IMG/VR virus record: IMGVR_UViG_3300046694_000314
Location: 1 to 22,902 of that record
DNA from: a virus
Length of the DNA stretch: 22,902 nt
Direction: 5' to 3' (one strand)
The position numbers and the translations under genes were made by a program. The notes beneath the pieces are model-generated. The model saw nothing but the letters and a program-made list of their open reading frames with translations, was not told where the DNA came from and did not search any database. Below, piece by piece: positions 14,005 to 20,380 of the stretch; positions within the stretch are counted from its first letter, which is position 1; every line of letters starts with the position of its first letter.

Positions 14005-14618
14005 GCCTGCACCTGCTTGCGGTAGCCTGCGTCGATCATCGCCTCAACCACTGCCACGGTTATGTTTCCCCGTACGATGTCATTAGGGAAAGAGCTTTGG
14101 CCGGCTTTGATAGCGGTCAGGGCATTGCGGATTTCATGCAGACGCTTATCTGCCGCAACCTGCTCGGCAGTGCGGATGGGGCGGAAGCAACCATGTGCGC
14201 CCTGAGCGACTTGCAGGGAACCAAAGTTGGCCGCGCAGTTATAGGTGAACGCCGCAACCTCAATGCATCCACTCAGGTAATGGGCAATCACCGTTATTTT
14301 GTCGCCTACAGAGGGGTCGTCAAATGTGGTTTCCTCTGGATTGAATCCGGCGAACTCACACACAGTTCCAACTGGAGGCAGGCCTTCGCCACCCCAGCTC
14401 CACGGGCGAGCAACTGATCTATCCGGGATAAACGCTTGGCAACCAGCATCGCTGTAGCGAAAATGGTCGCGCACTTCGGAAAAGTCATTCTCCATAGCCC
14501 AGCACTCACGAGCGATGCCGGCCACAACGCGCCAGAACACTGGACGACGATTTGGCTGGTCCTCCACCGGCGTGCAATGGGTCGCGCCTTTTGGTGCCTT
14601 GCTCCAATCAATGTTCAT
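14001..14618 (-). CDS. Phage hypothetical protein of the 'WSKAPxGATH' type, 205 aa
   Basis: The opening MNIDWSKAPKGATHCTPVED is a recurring start of phage early-region proteins of unknown function. The rest contains short beta-rich modules (PVFWRVVAGIARECW, FRPIRTAEQVAADKRLHEIR) and a helical C-terminus ending AMIDAGYRKQVQA. GAGGAT lies 6 nt before the ATG, and ATGA overlaps link it to both neighbours. Function unknown; membership of the operon indicates early lytic expression. Confidence 0.74.
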   Translation of the reverse strand: MNIDWSKAPKGATHCTPVEDQPNRRPVFWRVVAGIARECWAMENDFSEVRDHFRYSDAGCQAFIPDRSVARPWSWGGEGLPPVGTVCEFAGFNPEETTFDDPSVGDKITVIAHYLSGCIEVAAFTYNCAANFGSLQVAQGAHGCFRPIRTAEQVAADKRLHEIRNALTAIKAGQSSFPNDIVRGNITVAVVEAMIDAGYRKQVQA

Positions 14619-14812
14619 GCCGCTATCCTCGCTTCACGCCCAGCCAAGCGCCTGAAGCGCTCACAGTAGTAGGCGAATTCTTCCGGGTTGATTTGGTTGC
14701 TGGTGAACAGGTTGATGATCTGGCGCTCTACGATGGCTTCGTAGAAGGGCGGGTAATCCAGAGTTTCGAACTGATCCAGCTGCTTGCTGATGTGGACGTG
14801 CGGGCTGTTCAT
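14615..14812 (-). CDS. Small helical hypothetical protein, 65 aa
   Basis: ATG 14812 is chosen because it overlaps the upstream TGA in TGATG; the preceding in-frame TTG is not needed. The peptide MNSPHVHISKQLDQFETLDY, then PPFYEAIVERQIINLF, is helical with a basic end (RFRRLAGREARIAA). Its own stop overlaps the next start in ATGA. No family recognised. Confidence 0.62.
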   Translation of the reverse strand: MNSPHVHISKQLDQFETLDYPPFYEAIVERQIINLFTSNQINPEEFAYYCERFRRLAGREARIAA

Positions 14813-15225
14813 CAATCCGCATCCTCTGCTTCAGCCTGAAGCCCTGCCTCTGCGTGCGGCTCGACCAGCGCCACGGCGATATCGAACAGCTTGCCCATCG
14901 GCGATTGGCCTTCACCGAGCAGGCCCAAGGCGAACGTCTTGGCCGGTGCGCCGCCAAGAGCGGCAATCACCAGCTGAGCGAAGAAGTCATCAGGATCTTC
15001 ATCGTCGATCTGCCGCTGATTCAGATGAGCCTGAACCTCGGACAGGAACGTGGAGTACTCGACGACTATGGGTGAACAGAGACGACGGCGAATCACCAGG
15101 TCACAGCCGCGCATCAGGTTCTCGGCTGTGTCTTCGATCCAGCGGTGAGCCGCTTCTTCATGCCCGGAGTCGTCATCCGGCTCCATGTTGTCCCAGCGCG
15201 CTTGCGCTCTTGCGAATGAGTTCAT
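14812..15225 (-). CDS. Hypothetical phage protein, 137 aa
   Basis: ATG 15225 (GGAGG 5 nt upstream) is preferred over an upstream in-frame ATG at 15255 without a site. The protein is acidic and helical: MNSFARAQARWDNMEPDDDS, RWIEDTAENLMRGCDLVIRR, DPDDFFAQLVIAALGGAPAK, with an acidic end (EAEDAD). No signal peptide or membrane span. Coupled by TGATG to the next gene. Function unknown. Confidence 0.68.
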   Translation of the reverse strand: MNSFARAQARWDNMEPDDDSGHEEAAHRWIEDTAENLMRGCDLVIRRRLCSPIVVEYSTFLSEVQAHLNQRQIDDEDPDDFFAQLVIAALGGAPAKTFALGLLGEGQSPMGKLFDIAVALVEPHAEAGLQAEAEDAD

Positions 15226-15334
15226 GGTCGCCTCCGTGGCGAGCTGAGACCGCATTGATCAGATGCCCGCGCAGGTGACCAAGCCCGTGCCGTGAAGCAC
15301 GCGGGCACCTGTCGATGCGGTCGGGGGGAAGGGC

Positions 15335-15631
15335 TTATTTGCTGCGCTCAGCGAGCATTGCGTCAGCAAGCGAGTAGGAGGTGCGTGCGATCTTCTGCGC
15401 GACCGATTGGGCGGCCGCTTCACCGGCCGCCGGCCAAACGTAATCGGGGTTGATGAAGTTGCTATCAGCACTTGTCATGGTCGCCTGAGCCGCAGCAAAC
15501 TTTGCTGCGAAGTAGTCGCGTAGGCTCATGCCAGAGAGTTGCCGTTTATGCTCATCGACTGTTGCAGGCTGAAAGGCCATATGGTCGTAGTCTGCGACCG
15601 GGAAGGCGTTGCCGCCGTCATTCGTGCTCAT
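15335..15631 (-). CDS. Phage protein of the 'GMSLRDYFAAK' family, 98 aa
   Basis: ATG 15631 has AAGGAG 7 nt upstream; a longer in-frame extension has no site and is not favoured. The start MSTNDGGNAFPV, the central GMSLRDYFAAKFAAA and the end ARTSYSLADAMLAERSK form the conserved pattern of a common family of about 90-110 aa in phage early operons (pro-phage 'NDGGxAFP' proteins). Its biochemical role is not known to me. It follows a gene-poor segment and precedes the 137-aa gene's downstream cluster. Confidence 0.76.
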   Translation of the reverse strand: MSTNDGGNAFPVADYDHMAFQPATVDEHKRQLSGMSLRDYFAAKFAAAQATMTSADSNFINPDYVWPAAGEAAAQSVAQKIARTSYSLADAMLAERSK

Positions 15632-15945
15632 CTCAATCTCCTTGCTGATTAACCAAACACACTCAGCTGCAACCACAAGAACGCGAACGGCCAAGAGGCA
15701 GCGGAGTAGTTGCATGTGGGTGTGTTCGATATGGGGTAGGGGTTCCGCATCTGCGGGCACTGTTCCGATGTGCTGCGAGGGGTGGGCCTACCTTCCGGCC
15801 AATGCGCGGTGACATCGACGGCCCTGCTTTCCGCTGCCTGTCAGGGTGTTGGGCGCCGTCTTCAGGCTTACGGCGCCACGCAGGTGAATCGCTTACTGGT
15901 GCATGGCTGCAAATCCTCCGTACTGGGTTTCAGCTGCTGAGATGT
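15632..15945. other. Gene-poor leader segment inside the operon
   Basis: I see no convincing protein gene here. On the minus strand it holds a strong SD (GGAGG, about 15916-15920) followed 10 nt later by the three-codon frame ATG-CAC-CAG-TAA (15895-15906), then an 8-bp perfect hairpin (GGCGCCGT at 15852-15859 with ACGGCGCC at 15870-15877). A second GC-rich dyad follows near 15790-15800. It may encode a small RNA or a structured leader. Confidence 0.45.
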
Positions 15946-16035
15946 TCAGTCAGCCGATGCAGGGGGCCGCGTTGCGCGGTGCAGAAGTCTTCCGCATCCT
16001 TCAGCCAACTCATCGAATTGGCTGAGGCGATACAT
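15946..16035 (-). CDS. Possible 29-aa leader-type peptide
   Basis: The ATG at 16035 overlaps the stop of the upstream gene (TGATG). The frame reads MYRLSQFDELAEGCGRLLHR then ATRPPASAD. It is helical and Arg-rich. Coupling is the only support besides composition. It leads into the gene-poor segment and could be a small protein or a decayed C-terminal remnant. Confidence 0.33.
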   Translation of the reverse strand: MYRLSQFDELAEGCGRLLHRATRPPASAD

Positions 16036-16307
16036 CAGTCTTCGTCGTCGGCATCGAGCATCTTTTCGATGTCGGTGGCCGCGGGCTTCTTCCAGTTTTT
16101 GATCTGGCCCGTTTCCAGGTCGATATCCAATTCCACGTAGTCGCCGTAGTGGTCGCCGGGGAAGAAGTTGGGCACGTAGCCTTCATAACTTCCGACCTTG
16201 TCGCCTTGGGCGTCGACCAGATCTGCGTTGAAGCGGTCGCTGACCTTGACGCACAACTTGAGCAGGGTGACGTCGACCTGCACTGTTTTCTTCTGGCTGA
16301 TTTGCAT
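16035..16307 (-). CDS. Small phage protein, 90 aa, beta-rich
   Basis: ATG 16307 has GGAGGAA 5 nt upstream; the earlier in-frame ATG is unsupported. The protein MQISQKKTVQVDVTLLKLCV, then KVSDRFNADLVDAQGDKVGS, YEGYVPNFFPGDHYGDYVEL and DIDLETGQIKNWKKP reads as a compact beta-rich fold with an acidic end (MLDADDED). I believe near-identical proteins occur in many Pseudomonas phages, function unknown. It is the second gene after PL. Confidence 0.74.
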   Translation of the reverse strand: MQISQKKTVQVDVTLLKLCVKVSDRFNADLVDAQGDKVGSYEGYVPNFFPGDHYGDYVELDIDLETGQIKNWKKPAATDIEKMLDADDED

Positions 16308-16371
16308 CCCACTTCCTCCGTTGATTTCCAATGCCGCCTCATAGAAGCAGCATCAGAAATATGCGGTTAAG

Positions 16372-16614
16372 TTAACGAACCTGATCGAGAACCAAGCGGC
16401 TAGAGCTGTGATCCAGCATGTACGCCTTCAAAGTCATGTCGCGGCGCTGTTTGATGTGGCTGCGCATCACAAGATCAGCCAAATCAGCAGGATCAGCTTC
16501 GAGGGCAGCAATCGCCTCATCGACTCCGCCGAACCACTTCGCCAGCAGATTTGCGCATGAGGCAGCAGCCTCGTTTACCACCTCGTCGCTTGCTTCAAAT
16601 GCTGAAACGTTCAT
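16372..16614 (-). CDS. First gene of the PL operon, 80-aa hypothetical protein
   Basis: AGAGGAAG lies 4-5 nt before the ATG. The product MNVSAFEASDEVVNEAAASC is helical, acidic in its first half and more basic in the second (HIKQRRDMTLKAYMLDHS). In lambda this position belongs to the antiterminator N, but there is no N-like Arg-rich N-terminus, so I do not call it one. It sits about 300 nt downstream of the PL start, behind a structured leader. Confidence 0.68.
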   Translation of the reverse strand: MNVSAFEASDEVVNEAAASCANLLAKWFGGVDEAIAALEADPADLADLVMRSHIKQRRDMTLKAYMLDHSSSRLVLDQVR

Positions 16615-16912
16615 TTCACTTCCTCTAGTTGATTTCCCGTCAGCCCCTCGTGAGAAGGGCTGCCAGTGAAATCTGTCTTATCACTCACTGCGCCCGTCAG
16701 GGTCATTCGCACAGTTCGGTCATCACCTCGCCAGACTGAGCCCCTCAATAGCTTTTATCTGGCGCCGGTCGCCTCACAAGCGCAGCGGTTTGTTTCCTTC
16801 GGTTTACTGACCTCCCACCGATGGTGCCGGGAGTGACCTAACCGGTTTGGCCGGGTAGTCGTTCATGGCGTTGGTTGTTAAAGAGCGGCTCGGAGCGGCG
16901 TGTCGCTGCGAT
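16615..16912 (-). other. Structured untranslated leader of the PL transcript
   Basis: The roughly 300 nt between the inferred PL start (about 16912) and the first gene hold no convincing ORF. They include a nut-like boxA and hairpin (16835-16887) and a hairpin CAGCCC/GGGCTG (16641-16662) just before the first ribosome-binding site. The rest is unassigned. Confidence 0.6.
16835..16887 (-). promoter_or_regulatory. nut-like antitermination site: rRNA-type boxA plus hairpin
   Basis: On the minus strand 16887-16875 reads CGCTCTTTAACAA, a perfect match to the bacterial boxA bound by NusB-S10. After 14 nt, 16860-16835 folds into a hairpin with stem pairs GAC/GTC, TA/TA and CCGG/CCGG and the 5-nt loop CCAAA, the size of a boxB loop. 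The site lies about 25 nt into the PL transcript. This arrangement lets RNA polymerase pass terminators across the long leftward operon. No N protein was recognised. Confidence 0.7.
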
Positions 16913-16918
16913 GGATAA

Positions 16919-16948
16919 AATATAAGCCTGCTTATCGTTATCCGTCAA
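16919..16948 (-). promoter_or_regulatory. Leftward early promoter PL
   Basis: On the minus strand the -35 box TTGACG (16948-16943) and -10 box TATATT (16924-16919) each match the sigma70 consensus at 5 of 6 positions, 18 bp apart. Perfect repressor palindromes overlap both ends, so the repressor should block it in the lysogen. Start expected near 16912. Confidence 0.85.
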
Positions 16949-16961
16949 TAAGCAGGCTTAT
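16922..16961. promoter_or_regulatory. Left operator OL: two perfect repressor palindromes
   Basis: ATAAGC-CT-GCTTAT at 16922-16935 and ATAAGC-AG-GCTTAT at 16948-16961, centres 26 bp apart. The same 14-bp palindrome occurs as OR1 at 21100-21113. They overlap the -10 and -35 boxes of PL. Confidence 0.87.
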
Positions 16962-16979
16962 ATATTTTTTGATGGGCGA

Positions 16980-17003
16980 TAAAAAGCCCGCACTCGGCGG
17001 GCT
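16980..17003 (-). terminator. Terminator of the DUF1654 gene
   Basis: Minus-strand hairpin AGCCCGC-CGAGT-GCGGGCT followed by TTTTTAT. It stops the DUF1654 transcript just before the PL promoter, keeping the two units apart. Confidence 0.88.
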
Positions 17004-17007
17004 CTCA

Positions 17008-17259
17008 TCAGGCTTCGCAGTATTCTCGCCAGCCTATCTTGAAGGAGTCTTCATCGACCCTCTGCACCCGGATGCCTTGAGTGCTGGCGATCTCATTCAT
17101 CAGCCTCCACCAGTCTGACTTGCCCTCATTGGGCAGCCTGGAGACGGTAACGAACTGCACCTTCTGAACATTGGGATCGCTGATGATCTCTTTGACGCGG
17201 TGGCCGATCTGCTCGTAGGAGCGGGGCTTGGTCTGGGTGAACTCGGGCTGCTGAAGCAT
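17008..17259 (-). CDS. DUF1654 family protein, 83 aa, SOS-controlled
   Basis: The sequence RSYEQIGHRVKEIISDPNVQ, then KVQFVTVSRLPNEGKSDWWR and LMNEIASTQGIRVQRVDEDS, fits the DUF1654 family, which I know mainly from Pseudomonas genomes and phages. Function is unknown; the RLP...DW motif followed by a small beta-unit is its signature. GGAGG lies 6 nt before the ATG. A consensus LexA box (17281-17296) lies 22 bp upstream and a terminator follows directly, so this is a one-gene SOS-inducible unit. Induction by DNA damage alongside prophage induction suggests a role in the switch or in damage tolerance; that is inference. Confidence 0.82.
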   Translation of the reverse strand: MLQQPEFTQTKPRSYEQIGHRVKEIISDPNVQKVQFVTVSRLPNEGKSDWWRLMNEIASTQGIRVQRVDEDSFKIGWREYCEA

Positions 17260-17280
17260 TGTGAACCTCCATTTCTACTG

Positions 17281-17296
17281 CTGTATGCATATACAG
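17281..17296. promoter_or_regulatory. LexA (SOS) box
   Basis: CTGTATGCATATACAG matches the LexA pattern CTGT-N8-ACAG with an alternating TA-rich centre, close to CTG(TA)5CAG. It lies 22 bp upstream of the DUF1654 start, in promoter position. Confidence 0.82.
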
Positions 17297-17360
17297 TAAA
17301 AAGGATCCAAACGAATGGCAATAGGCTTGGAGTACAAATGTTCTCCTACGGCGGCCGGGC

Positions 17361-17387
17361 ACAAAAAAGCCCGCACTGGGCGGGCTT
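17361..17387 (-). terminator. Rho-independent terminator
   Basis: Minus-strand 8-bp stem AAGCCCGC/GCGGGCTT with a 5-nt loop, followed by a T-run (17368-17363). It ends the 67-aa gene 17396-17599. Confidence 0.87.
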
Positions 17388-17395
17388 GGAAACAA

Positions 17396-17599
17396 TCAGT
17401 CCTCAAGCAGGACTAAGGTCAGCAGAACCGTCTTCAGGTTTTCATCGATAGGCCTTAAGGCAGTTCTGACCTGAGCCGCAAGACGGAGGTTTCCAGAGTC
17501 TTCAGCCCAATCGGCTATCTCGTCGATGGCCGCTGCCAGGGCGATCTGGTTGTCATTGAAGGCCTTAAGTAGGCTGGGAAGCATATCCAAGTTGCGCAT
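17396..17599 (-). CDS. Small helical hypothetical protein, 67 aa
   Basis: GGAGGG 7 nt upstream supports ATG 17599. The peptide MRNLDMLPSLLKAFNDNQIA, LAAAIDEIADWAEDSGNLRL and AAQVRTALRPIDENLKTVLL is wholly helical, of the size and pattern of small three-helix proteins seen in Pseudomonas phages near the immunity region. It has its own terminator directly after the stop. No function known. Confidence 0.68.
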   Translation of the reverse strand: MRNLDMLPSLLKAFNDNQIALAAAIDEIADWAEDSGNLRLAAQVRTALRPIDENLKTVLLTLVLLED

Positions 17600-17674
17600 G
17601 GCGAGCCCTCCGCGTGTAGTGGAAAGCGTAGCAGGCGGAAGGGGCCGAAATGAAAACCCGCACGGGGCATCAAA

Positions 17675-17902
17675 TTAGCAGTGTCCTGCGAGAGAGTATG
17701 CCCCGGAGATAAGCCTCTTCAATTGGCTAGCGTTTTCCTTGAAAGCGAATATCTCCGGCCGATCGATTGTCATGCGGAACGATAGATCAACGCCGGTGAT
17801 TTGGAAGGAGGCGCGACGGCGCCCTGTACGTAGCAGCGTCACTTCGATGCCTGGCGGGGAGAAGAGGGCAAGATTACGAGTGATTCGGTCATGGTAGGGC
17901 AT
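17675..17902 (-). CDS. Small basic hypothetical protein, 75 aa
   Basis: ATG 17902 has AGGAGAA 5 nt upstream; the longer in-frame start has no site. The protein MPYHDRITRNLALFSPPGIE, then VTLLRTGRRRASFQITGVDL, is beta-rich with a basic hairpin. A weak GC hairpin with TTTT follows the stop (about 17653-17668). A perfect dyad ATTTGCA/TGCAAAT (17963-17982) lies upstream in promoter position, implying its own regulation. No family recognised. Confidence 0.6.
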   Translation of the reverse strand: MPYHDRITRNLALFSPPGIEVTLLRTGRRRASFQITGVDLSFRMTIDRPEIFAFKENASQLKRLISGAYSLAGHC

Positions 17903-17962
17903 AGCGTTCTCCTGGTTGGGTTCCAGGCCGAACTTATGTGACTGGGGAGATACCACATTGAA

Positions 17963-17982
17963 ATTTGCAGTTGATTGCAAAT
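17963..17982. promoter_or_regulatory. Perfect 7-bp inverted repeat upstream of the 75-aa gene
   Basis: ATTTGCA-GTTGAT-TGCAAAT, placed 61 bp before the start of gene 17675-17902 and just after the terminator of the DUF3037 gene. It has operator form; the regulator is unknown and it does not resemble the repressor palindrome. Confidence 0.45.
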
Positions 17983-17998
17983 CCAGAAATGGCTGATA

Positions 17999-18025
17999 CG
18001 AAAAGCCCGGCGCTGGGCCGGGCTT
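17999..18025 (-). terminator. Terminator closing the HipA-like/DUF3037 unit
   Basis: Minus-strand 8-bp stem AAGCCCGG/CCGGGCTT with a 7-nt loop, then TTTTCG. It lies 13 bp beyond the stop of gene 18038-18913. Confidence 0.82.
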
Positions 18026-18037
18026 GCGGGATGCTTG

Positions 18038-18913
18038 CTAAGCCACTCTTGGAGTCCACCACTCGATGGTTTTGAGCGCCAACTCATCGGTGGAGGGCGC
18101 TTTAATCACCGACAAGCCTGAGCGCTCAACACGTTCAAGTTGCTTTTCGATAACGTCAGAGACGCGCTTATATTCCAACTGGTCCATTCCACTTTTGTCA
18201 TTCGGAACCAGGATAGACAACGCCCCAATCCGATCGCTGTTGTTGGACACAAGGGTGAGGTCTGAGAATGCTTGAAGGATATTTTTCTCAGCGACCACTG
18301 GGCTTTTATACCAAACGGAGACTACTGATCCGACTGCCGTCGTGCTAAGCAAAGGAACATCCACATCAATAGTGCCGTTTTTGAGATGCAGACGATAGCG
18401 TTCATCTTTGATGATCGCGGAAGCGCTCAGGGCCATTCTCTGCCGCATGATTTGGAAGAGACCGTCGCGGAGTTTCGGAGTCGAGGTGTATCTGAATGCT
18501 TCGCTCCGTGACGCGTCCTTCGGTCTACCTAGCGTCACTACATCAGAAAAAAATTCCTCAACAACGGCCTCAGGCGAATCTCCGGAGGCATACAGGCTCG
18601 GCCCGAGTCGTACATTACTGCTGATAATGTCGGGCAGCCTGTCCTTGCTGGAGAAGATGTATTCTTCGATGTCATGCAGGTAGTGGGTGAGACTTTTCAG
18701 ATTTACCCGACCGCCATACAGGCATTTGACTCGGTCAAAGGTGTCGAGCATGCGGACATCGACTCTTCCAGCGTGGGAAAACATGACGCCCACATTCAAA
18801 TATTCGTCCGCATCCTGATCTAGGCACATCTGGATAGGTCGCCATTGACCAGTCACGCGCACCGGCACAGCTGCTGACGCAACCTTTTGCTTAAGCCTAG
18901 CGAGGATAGTCAT
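18038..18913 (-). CDS. DUF3037-type partner of the HipA-like kinase, 291 aa
   Basis: Residues 24-60 (WRPIQMCLDQDADEYLNVGV, then MFSHAGRVDVRMLDTF) match the start of DUF3037 proteins, whose hallmark is a 'D/E-x-LNVGV' strand after the first beta-strand. The rest is mixed alpha/beta, with IMRQRMALSASAIIKDERYR and a C-terminal VIEKQLERVERSGLSVI. No signal peptide. The start overlaps the kinase stop in ATGA, so the two are co-translated in fixed order. DUF3037 genes commonly pair with HipA_2-type kinases, as I recall; the biochemical role of DUF3037 is not established. It may be the kinase's substrate adaptor, antidote or regulator. Confidence 0.72.
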   Translation of the reverse strand: MTILARLKQKVASAAVPVRVTGQWRPIQMCLDQDADEYLNVGVMFSHAGRVDVRMLDTFDRVKCLYGGRVNLKSLTHYLHDIEEYIFSSKDRLPDIISSNVRLGPSLYASGDSPEAVVEEFFSDVVTLGRPKDASRSEAFRYTSTPKLRDGLFQIMRQRMALSASAIIKDERYRLHLKNGTIDVDVPLLSTTAVGSVVSVWYKSPVVAEKNILQAFSDLTLVSNNSDRIGALSILVPNDKSGMDQLEYKRVSDVIEKQLERVERSGLSVIKAPSTDELALKTIEWWTPRVA

Positions 18914-19785
18914 ATCATCAAACCTACTTTAGCGCTGTACTGTCCAGGATCCAGCCGTGAAGCTAAGAATTCTAGCACCTGTTCGACCTCTGTAGGATCC
19001 ATGAATTCCGATAAAACAGAACCGGCTTGACTACGTCCACTTGCTTGCCAGGCTACTGAAAAAGACTTGTAGGCTAAATTTCGAGCCGAGCGGATCGGAC
19101 TTCTTGCGCTCCAGGAGGGAACGAAGCTTTCGATTAAGTCGACTAGGGCATTCCGAAGCGGAAGGGGGCTTGACTCGAGCGCATCTGGCGACCAAGTAGG
19201 CGTTCTGAACAGTCGTCCATGATCTATCAACAGCAGGTTAGCCGAAGGAGAGCCCAGCAGATTACCCAAGTGACGATCGCTGTTCTCGACCCACTCATCG
19301 AACGAAACTATCCTGGGTGAAGCCTTGTTGGAGGAGAGGTCGATGGCGATTCTTGCCCTGTTTCTTTGCTGCACCAGATCAGGAGCATCCGACGGGCATT
19401 CGACCATAAGGGCATCAAGCCGCATGTCTTCAGAAAACCAAGCGAGATATTCATCCTGCGATTTCCCAGTCGCGTCTTGAGTTGCCAGTTTTGCAAGAAC
19501 CGATTTCGGCAACTGCTCAGCGGTAAGGACGATTGCCCCGGCGCGACTGGCCACGTCGAAGCCGCAGGTCCGGGCAAGACAATAGCCTAGCGCTTCACTG
19601 ACAACTGATCGGTTTTCTGCACTGCTACCATTTGGAAGCCCTATGAGGGTGGCAAATGGCTTGATGTAGCATCTAGCAGCAACCTCGCCAACCTGGATTT
19701 TTCCCCGGAACAATACGCTTTCACCAGCCTGGGCAGCATCCCGCAAGGTGCCCAGAAACGCGTCACTTCCTAATATTTCCAGCAT
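18910..19785 (-). CDS. HipA-like serine/threonine kinase (HipA_2 type), 291 aa
   Basis: ATG 19785 (AGGGA 6 nt upstream) is preferred over an upstream GTG. Kinase features: ARCYIKPF with ATP-contacting Lys42; helix SEALGYCLA with Glu65; catalytic loop ENSDRHLGNLL with Asp170 and Asn175; metal-binding LIDHGRLF with Asp188. This is the HipA/PI3K-like layout. It lacks the N-terminal HipA domain and is shorter than classical HipA (about 440 aa). HipA kinases phosphorylate translation factors such as GltX and cause growth arrest; the target here is unknown. No HipB-like antitoxin is adjacent, the co-translated neighbour being DUF3037. It sits between repressor and PL, so it should be expressed in the lysogen. 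Confidence 0.83.
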   Translation of the reverse strand: MLEILGSDAFLGTLRDAAQAGESVLFRGKIQVGEVAARCYIKPFATLIGLPNGSSAENRSVVSEALGYCLARTCGFDVASRAGAIVLTAEQLPKSVLAKLATQDATGKSQDEYLAWFSEDMRLDALMVECPSDAPDLVQQRNRARIAIDLSSNKASPRIVSFDEWVENSDRHLGNLLGSPSANLLLIDHGRLFRTPTWSPDALESSPLPLRNALVDLIESFVPSWSARSPIRSARNLAYKSFSVAWQASGRSQAGSVLSEFMDPTEVEQVLEFLASRLDPGQYSAKVGLMI

Positions 19786-19859
19786 GGTCAATCCCTGAAT
19801 ATTGATACACACAGCCCAAACCTTTCAATCCAGTTCCGACCTCGGCCACTTGGCGCGCG

Positions 19860-20327
19860 TCACTGCCCCATAATCTCCCGATACCGCTTCTGATATTCCT
19901 CGTAGGGCACATCTTGTTGCATTAGCTGCTGAACGCGGGCTTCGCGGGATTCTGCGGAGGCGGGCTGCAGTGGTGAGGGGTACGTAGAGGCGGATCCTAG
20001 TATCGCCCTAGCCCCTGCGTCAGGGTTACCCAGGCACTGGTACTTCACGATCATTTCCGAGGAAGCGCACCCGAAGTAGTTGCTTGACGTGCATCTGGTA
20101 GTCCTGCTGCCGAATTTCGCTGAATCCTGATAGCCCCATGCTACGCAGCGGTCCTTGGCGATCGTTAGCGCTTTATTGAAGTCCGATTCGCCGAACCGCT
20201 CGTTACCCTGGAACGCAACTGTAATCATGCCGTCAGCCCTACTTCCGTCGAGCGCGAATATGTCGTTGGGTTTCTGGGCACAGCCGGTGATTGTCAGGGC
20301 TGCTAAGAAGGTCCAAATAGCGCGCAT
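19860..20327 (-). CDS. YecR-like lipoprotein, 155 aa
   Basis: The N-terminus MRAIWTFLAALTITGCAQ is a lipoprotein signal with lipobox Cys16. After it, FALDGSRADGMITVAFQG, then ALTIAKDRCVAWGY, match the YecR-like pattern (DGSR-x-DG-x-(I/V), then a Cys followed by W-G-Y). Further Cys pairs (TRCTSSNYFGC) suggest disulfides. It would be exported and anchored in the envelope. AGGGA lies 6 nt upstream. It directly follows the repressor gene, 53 bp away, and no terminator separates it from the kinase, so a repressor-lipoprotein-kinase transcript is possible. Surface lipoproteins at this place often alter phage adsorption or injection; not shown here. Confidence 0.78.
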   Translation of the reverse strand: MRAIWTFLAALTITGCAQKPNDIFALDGSRADGMITVAFQGNERFGESDFNKALTIAKDRCVAWGYQDSAKFGSRTTRCTSSNYFGCASSEMIVKYQCLGNPDAGARAILGSASTYPSPLQPASAESREARVQQLMQQDVPYEEYQKRYREIMGQ

Positions 20328-20380
20328 TTCAATTCCCTATTTTGATTTGGTTGGCTTTCTGCCGAGGCTTGAGCTTGTCG

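Noticed and set aside
15632-15760. In-frame extension MPADAEPLPHIEHT of the 98-aa gene, with a hydrophobic stretch
   Set aside because: No ribosome-binding site before it, while the internal ATG at 15631 has a strong one and starts the conserved family pattern.
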